Source: Crocinitomicaceae bacterium (lineage in GTDB: Bacteria; Bacteroidota; Bacteroidia; Flavobacteriales_G; Salibacteraceae). Taken from it: DNA of 64,000 bases. The position numbers and the translations under genes are program-made. The stretch lies in contig PAVO01000036.1 of NCBI GenBank assembly GCA_002713215.1, positions 20,842 to 84,841 of the forward strand, read 5' to 3'. Shown piece after piece: positions 26,894 through 36,584 of the stretch (position 1 is the first letter of the stretch; each line of letters begins with the position of its first letter). The notes under the pieces are model-generated. The model did not search any database. It worked only from the letters and a program-made list of their open reading frames with translations, and was not told the DNA's origin.

Positions 26894-27969
26894 GGGTAGC
26901 CATGATTTCAAGAGACACCCTTTTTAGTGGTCCGGGGGGCGATACCGTTCAAATGAAACAAACAGCAAAGCACCTGGAAGCTATGGGTGTTTCGGTTGAT
27001 ATTTGCCTTTCTTCAAGTTCCGTTGAGTACAATAAATACGACCTGCTCCATTTTTTTAATATTACCCGGGTGGCGGCAATTCTTCCTCATTTGAAGAAAT
27101 CCAATACCCCTTACGTAATCTCACCCATATTCGTGGATTACAGCGAATATGATTTGTTGCATCGGAAAGACATAATCGGAAAAATAACCCGGGTTTTTGG
27201 ACGAGACCGCTCTGAATATTTTAAAACGCTGGCCCGATGGATAAAAAATGGAGAATCGGTTAACAGCCTGCCCTACCTCTTTCAAGGCCAACGAAAAAGC
27301 ATTGAAAATACATTGAATCGAGCTTCTGTTATTCTTCCTAACTCCAAGAGTGAATTTGATCGTCTAGGCAAGGCTTTTAATTTCAGAGGGAAGTACGTAG
27401 TAGTCCCAAATGGAATCAACAAACCTGAAAGGACTGGAGATAATAGTAATAACAAAACAGGAGTACTTTGTGTGGGTAGAATTGAAAGTTACAAGAACCA
27501 GTTGAATATAATACGGGCACTCAAGAATTCTGATACCAGGTTAACCATTGTAGGTAAACCGGCGCCAAATCACATTTCCTATTACGAACAATGCAAATTG
27601 GAAGCAGGAAACAACATCACTTTTTTGGATCATGCTCCTCATGACAAGCTGGTAGACCTATATCGGAGCCATAAAGTTCATGTTTCGGCAAGTTGGTTTG
27701 AAACCACAGGTTTATGCAATCTGGAGGCCGCCCTCGAAGACTGTGTTTTAGTTATTACTGACAAAGGGGATACTAAAGATTACTTTGGAGACGATGTATA
27801 TTATTGTGATCCGGATGGTGTTAATTCTATTCGGGAGCAAATTGAAAAAGCCCTGAAATCGGCTCCAAGCTCAGCATTGAAAAATCGCATTCTTACTCAA
27901 TATACCTGGGAAAATGCGGCTAAAAAAACGCTAGAGGGTTATAACATTGCGTTGAAGCAAAACAAATGA
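26890..27969 (+). CDS. Family 4 glycosyltransferase
   Basis: 359 residues, GT-B fold. N-terminal GPGGDTVQMKQTAKHLEAMG is the donor/acceptor glycine-rich loop; the C-terminal domain shows VLCVGRIESYKNQLNIIRAL and ETTGLCNLEAALEDC, the E-x7-E motif of GT4 retaining enzymes. It adds a sugar to the growing repeat unit. Overlaps both neighbours by 4 nt (ATGA). Confidence 0.88.
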   Translation: MRVAMISRDTLFSGPGGDTVQMKQTAKHLEAMGVSVDICLSSSSVEYNKYDLLHFFNITRVAAILPHLKKSNTPYVISPIFVDYSEYDLLHRKDIIGKITRVFGRDRSEYFKTLARWIKNGESVNSLPYLFQGQRKSIENTLNRASVILPNSKSEFDRLGKAFNFRGKYVVVPNGINKPERTGDNSNNKTGVLCVGRIESYKNQLNIIRALKNSDTRLTIVGKPAPNHISYYEQCKLEAGNNITFLDHAPHDKLVDLYRSHKVHVSASWFETTGLCNLEAALEDCVLVITDKGDTKDYFGDDVYYCDPDGVNSIREQIEKALKSAPSSALKNRILTQYTWENAAKKTLEGYNIALKQNK

Positions 27970-29072
27970 AAAAAAAGATTGCCATACTAGGGTCTCGGGG
28001 AATTCCAAACCACTATAGCGGGTTCGAACAGTTAGCTGAATACCTGGCACAGGGATTAGTAAAAATGGGTTATGAAGTCAGTGTGTACAACTCCCACGAC
28101 CATCCCTATCAGGAAAAAACCTGGAACGGCGTAAATATCATTCATTGTCATGACCCGGAATACAAGATGGGCACATTCGGGCAATTTATCTACGACCTCA
28201 ATTGCATTAAAGACAGCAGAAAAAGGAATTTCGATCTAATCTTTCAGTTGGGGTATACCAGTAGCACCGTTTGGTTTTGGTACCTACCGAAGGGAAGCAA
28301 AATAGCCACCAACATGGATGGGCTTGAATGGAAACGAAGCAAGTATAGCAAGCCCGTTCAGCAGTTTTTAAAGGTGGCGGAATGGCTTGGTGTAATAGGG
28401 AGTGATCGACTTATTTCGGACAGTTTAGGTATTCAGGCTTATCTAAAAAAGAAATACAAAAAAGATTCTTCCTTTATTCCCTATGGCGCACACCTCTTTA
28501 GTGATCCAAACCCGGAAGTACTGAGCGAGTTTAATCTGAAGCCAGGCGAATACGATATGCTGGTAGCGCGCATGGAACCTGAGAACAATATAGAAATGAT
28601 TATAAAAGGGTACCTGACATCAAAACGTTCCAGGAAACTAGTGGTTGTTGGAAACACACAGAAAACTCCTCATGGTCGATACCTGAAAGAGCAATACCAA
28701 AATGAAAATGGAGTGATGTTTACGGAAGGTATTTTTGATATCGACAAGCTGAATAACATCCGACACCATTGTCACTTATACTTTCATGGACATTCGGTTG
28801 GTGGTACTAACCCTTCCTTGCTTGAGGCTATGGCTTCATCAGCGCTTATGGCAGCACACGACAATCCTTTTAATAAAGCTATTTTGGAAGGGGAAGCATA
28901 CTATTTCTCAAATCCAGAGGACGTAACCACCGCAATAGAAACCAGCAACAAAGCTGAAAAAATGCAATGGATAACCGACAATAGGAAGAAAATAACAGAT
29001 AAATACACCTGGGATGCTATTGTTAAGGGGTATGCTCAGGTCATAGAGGAGTTAACCAATGGAAAAGCTTAA
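27966..29072 (+). CDS. DUF1972 glycosyltransferase (GT4-like)
   Basis: 368 residues. Starts KIAILGSRGIPNHYSGFEQLAEYLA, the signature of the DUF1972 domain found in rhamnosyltransferase-like GT4 proteins; NMDGLEWKRSKY follows. The C-terminal GT-B half ends with SVGGTNPSLLEAMASSALM in place of the usual E-x7-E. Rhamnose transfer is common for the family but not shown here. Overlaps its upstream neighbour by 4 nt and its downstream neighbour by 14 nt. Confidence 0.9.
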   Translation: MKKKIAILGSRGIPNHYSGFEQLAEYLAQGLVKMGYEVSVYNSHDHPYQEKTWNGVNIIHCHDPEYKMGTFGQFIYDLNCIKDSRKRNFDLIFQLGYTSSTVWFWYLPKGSKIATNMDGLEWKRSKYSKPVQQFLKVAEWLGVIGSDRLISDSLGIQAYLKKKYKKDSSFIPYGAHLFSDPNPEVLSEFNLKPGEYDMLVARMEPENNIEMIIKGYLTSKRSRKLVVVGNTQKTPHGRYLKEQYQNENGVMFTEGIFDIDKLNNIRHHCHLYFHGHSVGGTNPSLLEAMASSALMAAHDNPFNKAILEGEAYYFSNPEDVTTAIETSNKAEKMQWITDNRKKITDKYTWDAIVKGYAQVIEELTNGKA

Positions 29073-30306
29073 AACGGCCTATTTCTTTTCAATAATTGCT
29101 GTTGCACTTACCTTCCCTTATTTTGCCCACTTAAACTCAGTACTCATATTTATTTGTTGCCTGCTTTCGGCAGTCTCAAATCCAATCAACGAAAAATGGG
29201 CTAACTTAAAATCAAACCCCTGGATTATATTTTTCATTATCTACTACTTGGTACAAGTTGTTGGCTATTTCAATTCCTCCAATGAACAGGAAGCTCTTTT
29301 CATTTTGGAAAAAAAAGGTGGAATGGCCTTACTCCCCATATTTCTGGCATCTGGGACACAACTAAGCAAATCTCAAATTAAGACCATCTTACTCTCAGTT
29401 GTGGCTTCCGTATTATTGGGTGGCTTGGCAATGATTCTATTGTCCGGCTTCGACTATTTTGAAAACAAAGATTCTGCGGTTTTCTACTACCATCAATTAT
29501 CTAACCAACTTGGGGCACATGCCATCTACTTCAGTGTTGTAGTTGCTACCAGTATTTTTTTATTGATGAAATTCAAATCGCTTGTTTTTAATGCCCACAC
29601 AATTCTTTATTATGTTTTGCTCTCTTTTTTAGCCATTCTGCTTATCCTCCTTTCATCAAAAATGATTCTGATTATTTCACTATTTCTATTCCTAGCATTA
29701 CAGTTGATACAATTCAAAAAAAGGGAGAAAAAGGCAATGCTTGTTCTGATTACGGTGATTGGAGTTGTTTTTATGCTCTTTGGTGGAGGAATTAGCTCAC
29801 GGTTTTCGGAGATCATTAATCAGGATCTGGAAGTTCTCGGTCAAGAAAAGTACAAGTACGACACACCATTAAATGGGCTCACTCTTCGTATTACCTTCTG
29901 GAATATAGTTATTGAAACCCTTTCCCAGGAAAGTAATTCCATGGCGTTTGGAGTTGGTACGGGTGATGCCCAGGAAACACTTAGAAAAGCTTATCAAAAT
30001 AAGGGACTATACATTGGGAATCCTGAACTCAAAGATCGAGGATACCTGGATTATAATGTACATAGCCAATATTTCGAGGAATTGTTGAAGAATGGAGTAC
30101 TTGGTCTTATTGCCCTGCTAATCCTGATTAGCACCATCTTAGGTATTTCTAAAAAAGACAGGTTTTCGTTTTCCATTCTCCTTATTATAAGCTGCTTTTT
30201 CTTAACTGAAAGCGGGCTGGAACGCCACGCTGGCAGCATCTTGTTTACCCTAATTTCTGTATTACTAATTCTTGATAGCAACCAACAAAAAAGGCTAGTA
30301 GGCTGA
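29059..30306 (+). CDS. O-antigen ligase/polymerase-like membrane protein (Wzy_C/WaaL)
   Basis: 415 residues, about ten transmembrane segments. The long loop after helix ~8 ends with NVHSQYFEELLKNGVLGLIALLIL, the H-x-x-x-x-x-L-x-x-x-G-x-x-G pattern of WaaL/Wzy_C proteins, where the His is catalytically important. Last gene of the plus-strand operon. Its 3' end overlaps the convergent phosphoglycosyl transferase gene by 12 nt. Confidence 0.82.
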   Translation: MEKLKTAYFFSIIAVALTFPYFAHLNSVLIFICCLLSAVSNPINEKWANLKSNPWIIFFIIYYLVQVVGYFNSSNEQEALFILEKKGGMALLPIFLASGTQLSKSQIKTILLSVVASVLLGGLAMILLSGFDYFENKDSAVFYYHQLSNQLGAHAIYFSVVVATSIFLLMKFKSLVFNAHTILYYVLLSFLAILLILLSSKMILIISLFLFLALQLIQFKKREKKAMLVLITVIGVVFMLFGGGISSRFSEIINQDLEVLGQEKYKYDTPLNGLTLRITFWNIVIETLSQESNSMAFGVGTGDAQETLRKAYQNKGLYIGNPELKDRGYLDYNVHSQYFEELLKNGVLGLIALLILISTILGISKKDRFSFSILLIISCFFLTESGLERHAGSILFTLISVLLILDSNQQKRLVG

Positions 30307-31656
30307 TTCACTTCTCGATAAAAGGGCTGTTCTAATGGTTCGAAAAACTACCCGGACATCCAATAGTAATGTCCAATTTTGGATATATACAAAATCTGTT
30401 TTTATTCGGATTGTCATGTCCTTCAATTTCTGAGTCTCGCCTCTATACCCGTAAGCTTGTGACAATCCCGTAATACCAGGCTTCACCCTAAACCGAGCGT
30501 TATAATCCGGGATACGAGATTCGAATTTCTCATCCAATAAAATAGGATGTGGTCGAGGTCCCACAACAGACATGTCTCCCATAAAAACATTAAAAAACTG
30601 GGGCAATTCGTCTAAACTGGTTTTACGAAGAAAGGCCCCAACCTTTGTTATTCTGGGATCTGACCGGGTAGCCTGTTTGCTGTGAGCGACATCATTAGCC
30701 CTCATTGTTCGTAGCTTCAGACAGTTAAATTGTTTTTTATTTCTACCATTTCTGGTTTGCCTGAAAAACACTCCTCCCTTGCTCTCAAACACAATGCACA
30801 AACCGAGAATGGGCAACAGCCAAGACAATAAGAAAACAATAATAACGGTAGAGAATATAAGGTCAAATATTCTTTTTGCCATGCGATTTATCCAAATAAT
30901 GAGTGGCCCATTCATAATTTCTTCATAAGAACTGGATGTGATTTTTCTAAAGTTGAAAAACTGTATGTGCTTTACGGTATCAATAGGAATCAAAAAAATA
31001 TTTGCTCCTGATAGTTTTGCAACCTTTTGAATGAAGTCGAAGGTTTCTTTCTTATTGGTTGGATATACATAAATCTCATTAATCTTATGGTCGTTAAGCA
31101 CGGAAGTAAACTCTTCTACATCGTTTTTCTCTATAAATGGATGCCCCTCTTCAATGGCACAACAAAACCGATAACCTCCATGAGTCTTTTTTCTTAGAGA
31201 CCTCCTAAAATAAACGGCCTCTTTTGCATAAGCCAATATCATGTATTGCGATGTTCCCCAGCCCAGTTTTCGAATAAATCGTATGACGGAAACAAAGGCT
31301 GATTTCTCTATCATTACCAGTAAAAACAAAAAGAACATAAACTTCAGGTAACCTATACTAATACTGGCATTCCATCCATCATAAAATATAACTAATACCA
31401 ACCAATAAATGATGGTGAACAACGCATAAAGCTTGACTATACGGTAATAGGTATGAATAAAACTTACGTAACGTTGATTGGAAGTTGGAAACACCAGGGC
31501 ATTGGAAATTACCCAACAAAATACAATTATCGGGGTAGCTTCCACACTAAACGGATCTACACCAATTACATAATTCAAAGAAAAGAATATGACCAGAATA
31601 TCCAGCAGCGTGGCAATAACAAAGTAGTGCCAAAATTTAGGTAATCGTAGTGGCAT
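30295..31656 (-). CDS. Polyprenyl glycosylphosphotransferase (WbaP/WcaJ type)
   Basis: 453 residues. Four to five N-terminal transmembrane segments, a CoA-binding-like middle domain, then a further helix (RIFDLIFSTVIIVFLL) and the catalytic domain with the characteristic FNCLKLRTM, TSLDELPQFFNVFMGDMSVVGPRP and GITGLSQ. It starts repeat-unit synthesis by moving a sugar-phosphate onto undecaprenyl phosphate, most often glucose or galactose. Same strand as the methyltransferase and radical SAM genes upstream, convergent with the ligase gene. Family assignment is secure; the sugar is not known. Confidence 0.93.
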   Translation of the reverse strand: MPLRLPKFWHYFVIATLLDILVIFFSLNYVIGVDPFSVEATPIIVFCWVISNALVFPTSNQRYVSFIHTYYRIVKLYALFTIIYWLVLVIFYDGWNASISIGYLKFMFFLFLLVMIEKSAFVSVIRFIRKLGWGTSQYMILAYAKEAVYFRRSLRKKTHGGYRFCCAIEEGHPFIEKNDVEEFTSVLNDHKINEIYVYPTNKKETFDFIQKVAKLSGANIFLIPIDTVKHIQFFNFRKITSSSYEEIMNGPLIIWINRMAKRIFDLIFSTVIIVFLLSWLLPILGLCIVFESKGGVFFRQTRNGRNKKQFNCLKLRTMRANDVAHSKQATRSDPRITKVGAFLRKTSLDELPQFFNVFMGDMSVVGPRPHPILLDEKFESRIPDYNARFRVKPGITGLSQAYGYRGETQKLKDMTIRIKTDFVYIQNWTLLLDVRVVFRTIRTALLSRSESAY

Positions 31657-31766
31657 CCATGTCTCGTTTAGTTTATGTAATTAATACAGATTTAAGGTTG
31701 TTTGTTGAGACGCCTCCCCCCTGCAAATGGTTGGTAGAATCACTAACAATATCACGAAATTAAATA

Positions 31767-32441
31767 TTAGATCGTTGCAATTCTAAAAATAAAGTTCTTT
31801 TCCAAGATAGTACTTCGCCGGTATACAATATCCATTGACAAGGAGTATAACTTAGCAATCGAATAAACCTTTTCTAAATCGCAATCTTCTGATAATACCA
31901 TATAAACGACTGTATCAACAGACTTTTCTGTCAATTGCTCAAACAACTTATGAAAGTATTCGAATTCAACTCCGCAATACCAGGCTTGCTCTTCAATTGT
32001 AGCTGCACTTTTAGCATAATATGGCGGATTTATAATAACAATCTGATATTCATTGGGGATAAGGTTTGTAAACAAATCGGATTGAACCGTTTTTACACTT
32101 ACTCCATTGTTCAAAGCATTAATTCTGGTATTTTCAATCGCTTTGGGGTTTATATCGCTAGCCACCATTTCAGCACCCATTTTAGCTGCCCAAACAGAAA
32201 TAGCACCCGTTCCGCAACCTAGCTCCAACATAGTTTTCCCACTTACTTCAATCGTTTTTAAAAAGTAAATCAGGGTTTTGGTGCTGAAGAATAACCCGGG
32301 GTGAAATATTCTAGGTTGTACGACTATTTTACAACCAAAAAAGTCAATATTCAAATCCTTAGAAGCATATCGGTTGTAGGACCACCGAAGCCAAGGGTCA
32401 ACCACAAACTTAATTGATTTCCTTATTGCCTTTCTAAACAT
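31767..32441 (-). CDS. HemK/PrmC-like SAM-dependent methyltransferase
   Basis: 224 residues. Motif I is LELGCGTGAIS, motif II carries ASDINPKAI, and NPPY at IINPPYYAKSA is the catalytic motif of N6-methylating enzymes that act on glutamine, adenine or guanine amides and amines (PrmC/HemK, RsmC). The N-terminal ~65 residues are short and basic. In this locus a small-molecule, sugar or protein substrate is equally possible. It follows the radical SAM gene by 9 bp on the same strand. Confidence 0.8.
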   Translation of the reverse strand: MFRKAIRKSIKFVVDPWLRWSYNRYASKDLNIDFFGCKIVVQPRIFHPGLFFSTKTLIYFLKTIEVSGKTMLELGCGTGAISVWAAKMGAEMVASDINPKAIENTRINALNNGVSVKTVQSDLFTNLIPNEYQIVIINPPYYAKSAATIEEQAWYCGVEFEYFHKLFEQLTEKSVDTVVYMVLSEDCDLEKVYSIAKLYSLSMDIVYRRSTILEKNFIFRIATI

Positions 32442-32450
32442 TATTCAGAA

Positions 32451-33962
32451 CTAAAATCCTTCTATTTCAGGTTGCCTGTATTTTAACCAAAATTTCTGTA
32501 GGGCCTTTATTTCATAAGGATATTTAAGCAGGTTATTCTTGTATCGAAACGAAGAAATCAATCCCATAGCCTTACGCTGAAACGGTGTAATTTTAGGATC
32601 GGTATAGGTTGGATATCGACCATTAACTACCGTTTCAAAGTTTCGAATTTTATCTACCATTTTTGGTGTTAACCAAGGAGTTAAAGGGTTTTTTCGCAAA
32701 TCAAAATTTTCCCAGGAAGGGTCAAGCCAGTCTTCCAGTTTTTCAGGAAACGAAAAACCTGCATTCTTAACTGCTTCAAACAACTCAGAGCCCTCAGTTG
32801 GCACCGGACTGTAGAGGTAAATAATTATTTCTGCATCTGGATTTATTCGCTTTACCTCTTTTATAAAAGCGATATCAGAATCAATTTGGCGCATAACCTG
32901 CTGGGGAGTATCCGCTGGCATTCCAAGCACAAACGAATACTCAGGAATAATATCAAACTTCCTCAACCTGGCGGCGAAATCAAGGATTTGTTGACCGGTC
33001 TGAGTACCTCCTTTATTCATTTGCTTCAACACCTCATCATTACCGGTTTCAGCTCCAAGAAATATCATCTTACAACCGGATTTTCGCATAAGTGCCAGGC
33101 TCTCATCGGAGTACTTATTAATCGTATCAATTCTTCCTTCGCCCCACCAATTCATACCTTCCTCCAGCATCAGTTTCGAAAACTCTACAACCCGTTTCTC
33201 AGAAGTGAAGAAATTATTGTCATGGAATTCAACTGAATCGGCTCCATATTCTTCTTTCAGGTATTTGACATCCCGATAGACCAAATCTGCTGATTTAGCC
33301 TTCCATCTCGCATTATAAATAGGTACAACCGCACAAAAGGAGCAAGAGAAAGGGCATCCCATACTCGAATGGTAAGCCATCGTTTTCCTACCAAGGTAAG
33401 TCCTTTTTAAATAGCCTGGAATGGAGTAAAATCGATGGAGTACATCATAAGGAAGTGAAGGCAACTGGTCTTGATTCAGCAATGCTTCTCTGGGTCCCTT
33501 AATTATTTTACTTGCATCTTTAAAAATTAGGTTTTTGATTTCATCAATGGGTTTATTTGCCCCTAGTGAATCCAACAAAGCAGGAAAAGCTACATCTCCC
33601 GGGCCATCAATTATATAATCTACAAAACCCGAATCGAGTGCACTCTGGTATTGATTCGAAGCGAAATACCCTCCCCAAATCACAACCATTTCGTTAAACC
33701 TTTCCTTAATTCGCTTTGAAAAGGGAATGGCTTGTTTAAGCTGAGGCCCAGGCATTACTGTTGAACAGAAATACCCAAATTCACCACTTGACAAATATTT
33801 TTCAATAACAGACCAGGAGTCATCTTCCCTATTCCCATCGATCAGCACAAATTGATATTTGTCGTGGATACTGGCAGCCACCTGAAGAATGGAATTTGGA
33901 ATTCGATAACCGTAGGTGGCAGCCTTGGGGTTAAACAGTATAATCTTTTTACTTTTTGACAT
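32451..33962 (-). CDS. B12-binding-domain radical SAM protein (1 of 5)
   Basis: 503 residues from the ATG at 33962; an alternative ATG at 34013 would add 17 residues and cannot be excluded. Residues ~7-140 have the Rossmann pattern of a cobalamin-binding domain (KIILFNPK, FVLIDGNREDD, WGGYF, IIDGPGD), but I do not see the DxHxxG cobalt-ligating motif. The radical SAM domain binds a 4Fe-4S cluster through CPFSCSFC (Cys203, 207, 210) and contains GMPADTP. Related enzymes do radical C-methylation, ring rearrangement or lipid modification. Upstream of a methyltransferase and the phosphoglycosyl transferase on the same strand. Confidence 0.88.
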   Translation of the reverse strand: MSKSKKIILFNPKAATYGYRIPNSILQVAASIHDKYQFVLIDGNREDDSWSVIEKYLSSGEFGYFCSTVMPGPQLKQAIPFSKRIKERFNEMVVIWGGYFASNQYQSALDSGFVDYIIDGPGDVAFPALLDSLGANKPIDEIKNLIFKDASKIIKGPREALLNQDQLPSLPYDVLHRFYSIPGYLKRTYLGRKTMAYHSSMGCPFSCSFCAVVPIYNARWKAKSADLVYRDVKYLKEEYGADSVEFHDNNFFTSEKRVVEFSKLMLEEGMNWWGEGRIDTINKYSDESLALMRKSGCKMIFLGAETGNDEVLKQMNKGGTQTGQQILDFAARLRKFDIIPEYSFVLGMPADTPQQVMRQIDSDIAFIKEVKRINPDAEIIIYLYSPVPTEGSELFEAVKNAGFSFPEKLEDWLDPSWENFDLRKNPLTPWLTPKMVDKIRNFETVVNGRYPTYTDPKITPFQRKAMGLISSFRYKNNLLKYPYEIKALQKFWLKYRQPEIEGF

Positions 33963-34026
33963 GGGTGATTTCCGCGAATCGAAAATAGTGGTAATCTTCT
34001 CACCATACAGCATTTCTTTATATCAT

Positions 34027-34034
34027 TAAGTTTG
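34027..34034 (+). promoter_or_regulatory. -7 box (TAAGTTTG) of the SGNH gene
   Basis: Exact TAnnTTTG ending 7 bp before the ATG at 34042. If used, the transcript would be leaderless or almost so. It lies between the divergent radical SAM and SGNH genes. Confidence 0.35.
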
Positions 34035-34041
34035 TTGACCA

Positions 34042-35106
34042 ATGCGCTCAATTTTCAGGAATTTTAAACCCGTTATTCTAATCAGTATTCCAACCACACT
34101 GGTTACACTTATACTGCTTGAATTGGTATTTCGATTCGTTATTCCAGCTGCCACATACCCAACATCTTTCTACGATAGCGAAACACAAATTTTAAAATAC
34201 GATACCTCGTTGTCCTCAGGTTTAATTACCCTTGGCACAAATGCCAGTATTCGAACCCAGTGGAATATCAATGCCCAGGGATGGAACAATTCCTATGACT
34301 ACATTCGAAGCGATAAACCATTGGTTGCCGTAATTGGTGATTCGTATGTCGAAGGATTTCAGGTAGATGTAAACCAACGTTTTTCTGAGCTTTTACAGCA
34401 ATCGCTTTCTGGTCGGTTTGATGTTTTCTCCTTTGGCAGATCAGGTTCCCCACTTTCCCAATACCTGCATATGGCCCGGCATGTTCAGCAAGATTATCAA
34501 CCAAAGGTTATGGTATTTACCATCATTTCAAATGACTTTTTGGAAAGCGTATCTGCCCATAATAATCGTCAGCCTTATTACCTTAGGTTTAATGTTGAGG
34601 GTGAAAACGTAACCGATGACAATATTCAACCTTATACTATCTCCGGAACCAATTCCATCTGGAAGAAAAGTGCACTGGTTCGATACGTTTTTTATAACCT
34701 GAAATTGGGAAGGATTATACGATCGTACAAACATGAAAATAGAAAGCCCAAAACCATTACAGGAATTGAAGACTTTGAAAAAGTAAAGCCTGAAATTCAA
34801 TTGGCTATAGAATATTTTCTTGAGCGGGTTACAACTGAATTCAAGAATACTCGAATTCTTTTTTTACTGGATGGCCCAAGAGATTGTATGTATTCCAACA
34901 ATCTGGACAACTGCACGGAAAGAAAACTTTTTAATCTCTTTAAGACTACCTGTAAGGCATACAATGTAGAAATAATTGACCTGGAGCCACCGATGCGGTC
35001 AGGATTTGGCACCGATGGAACCAAGTATGAATTTAAGATTGACCATCACTGGAATGTGGAGGGGCATAAACTAGCTGCGAAAGAGCTAGAAAAACTACTA
35101 AAATAA
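34042..35106 (+). CDS. SGNH/GDSL-type hydrolase or acyltransferase-like protein, membrane-anchored
   Basis: 354 residues. One N-terminal transmembrane helix (~11-32). The nucleophile block is VAVIGDSYVEGF (GDS), a block III-like ISNDFLES gives the Asn, and the C-terminus has DHHWNVEGHKLAAKEL, the DxxH block with catalytic Asp and His. The fold is exposed to the periplasm. Proteins of this type deacetylate or acylate polysaccharides. It is directly followed by a B12-type radical SAM gene; a second SGNH gene next to a radical SAM gene lies at 42913. Confidence 0.82.
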   Translation: MRSIFRNFKPVILISIPTTLVTLILLELVFRFVIPAATYPTSFYDSETQILKYDTSLSSGLITLGTNASIRTQWNINAQGWNNSYDYIRSDKPLVAVIGDSYVEGFQVDVNQRFSELLQQSLSGRFDVFSFGRSGSPLSQYLHMARHVQQDYQPKVMVFTIISNDFLESVSAHNNRQPYYLRFNVEGENVTDDNIQPYTISGTNSIWKKSALVRYVFYNLKLGRIIRSYKHENRKPKTITGIEDFEKVKPEIQLAIEYFLERVTTEFKNTRILFLLDGPRDCMYSNNLDNCTERKLFNLFKTTCKAYNVEIIDLEPPMRSGFGTDGTKYEFKIDHHWNVEGHKLAAKELEKLLK

Positions 35107-35159
35107 AACGATGAAGGTTTGATTTTGGTAAATGACTTTGTGTATTTTTCCTCCTTGTA

Positions 35160-36578
35160 ATGCTTACCCGAAAGAAAATACTGTTATACAACCCCAACAC
35201 GGTTTTCTATGACATGCCATTGGCGCTTTTAGCATTAGGGTCAAACCTGGATAATGACTCTTATGACGTGATTATAGTTGATGGTCGTATTGATCCAAAC
35301 GCAAAACAGGCCATCAAAAACCACATTAAGGATGCCATTTGTTTTGGGGTAACTGTTCTTACCGGAAAGCCCATTAAAGATGCACTGGAAATGACTCAAT
35401 GGGTAAAGTCCATTGATCCTGAACTAACTACCATTTGGGGAGGTTGGCACACGTCCTTGTTTCCTACGGAAACCTTGGAAGACGAAAAAACCATTGATAT
35501 AACGGTACAAGGACAGGGGGAAGAAACGTTCCAGGAATTGGTAGCTGCTCTGGATAATAAAACATCCCTGGATAACATTAAAGGAATTTGTTTTCGAAAA
35601 GAGGATTCAATAGTTAAAAACCCCGGCCGGTTATTGAGGGACATGAATACCTTAAATCGAATCAATTACGACCTCATTGATGTTGAAGCCTATTTTACCA
35701 AAAAAGGAAAACGTCAGTTTGACTATATCAGTTCAACCGGTTGCTATTTTCGGTGTACGTTTTGTGCCGATCCTTTTGTGTTTGGCAGAAACTACTCGGC
35801 CGTTGACCCAGAGCGTATGGGCGAGGAATTTGAATATTACAAAAGCAAATACCAATTCGACGAAATAAACTTTCAGGACGAAACCCTATTTACCTATCCG
35901 AAAAGGATTCGAAAAATGGCAAACGAGTTTTTGGATCGCAACCTGAATGTACTCTGGTCGGGAACAATGCGCGCTGATCAAGCCCATAGAATGACTGATG
36001 AAGATTTTGCGCTAGTGAAAAAATCAGGTTTAAAGCGAGTACTTATTGGAGTTGAGTCCGGTTCGCAGGAAATGATGGATTGGCTAAAAAAAGACATCAA
36101 ACTTGAATACGTTTTTGAAGCGGCCGAACGTTGTGCCAAATTTGACGTTGGAGTTATCTTTCCTTTCATCGTTGGCTTTCCCAATGAGACCCAGAAAAGT
36201 TTAGACGCGACCATTTCGGTTGTAAAACAGCTCAATGCCATATCTCCCAAGTTTGAAACTCCTATCTTCTATTTCAAACCTTATCCGGGTTCGCAAATCA
36301 CCAGCGAAGTGGTTGCCAACGGGTATGAGCTTCCCAATTCTTTGAAAGAATGGGCTTCGTTCGACTACATTGGATCGGCAGGTCCATGGGTAAGCGACGA
36401 AATGTATAATTTCTTTGAGAATTTCAAATTCTTTTTGAAGGTTGGTTATGGAAAGCGCCGTCCATTGTTTTACCCGGTTCAACAATTCAGTAGGTGGAGA
36501 GTGGCTAATAATTCGTTTGGGTTTCCAATTGAAAGAAAAGTCTTTGAGTTGGTTAGGCCTGCTCAGAAGCTTTCGTAA
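35160..36578 (+). CDS. B12-binding-domain radical SAM protein (2 of 5)
   Basis: 472 residues. N-terminal cobalamin-type Rossmann domain (KILLYNPNTVFYD, VIIVDGRIDPN, IWGGWHTSL, VQGQGEETF). The radical SAM cluster motif is CYFRCTFC (Cys195, 199, 202). GVESGSQEMMDWLKKDI and FPFIVGFPNETQ are standard parts of this subfamily. No DxHxxG is visible. The subfamily (COG1032) is large and functions of most members are unknown. Lies 53 bp after the SGNH gene and converges with the GT-C-like gene 6 bp downstream. Confidence 0.9.
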   Translation: MLTRKKILLYNPNTVFYDMPLALLALGSNLDNDSYDVIIVDGRIDPNAKQAIKNHIKDAICFGVTVLTGKPIKDALEMTQWVKSIDPELTTIWGGWHTSLFPTETLEDEKTIDITVQGQGEETFQELVAALDNKTSLDNIKGICFRKEDSIVKNPGRLLRDMNTLNRINYDLIDVEAYFTKKGKRQFDYISSTGCYFRCTFCADPFVFGRNYSAVDPERMGEEFEYYKSKYQFDEINFQDETLFTYPKRIRKMANEFLDRNLNVLWSGTMRADQAHRMTDEDFALVKKSGLKRVLIGVESGSQEMMDWLKKDIKLEYVFEAAERCAKFDVGVIFPFIVGFPNETQKSLDATISVVKQLNAISPKFETPIFYFKPYPGSQITSEVVANGYELPNSLKEWASFDYIGSAGPWVSDEMYNFFENFKFFLKVGYGKRRPLFYPVQQFSRWRVANNSFGFPIERKVFELVRPAQKLS

Positions 36579-36584
36579 TTAATC

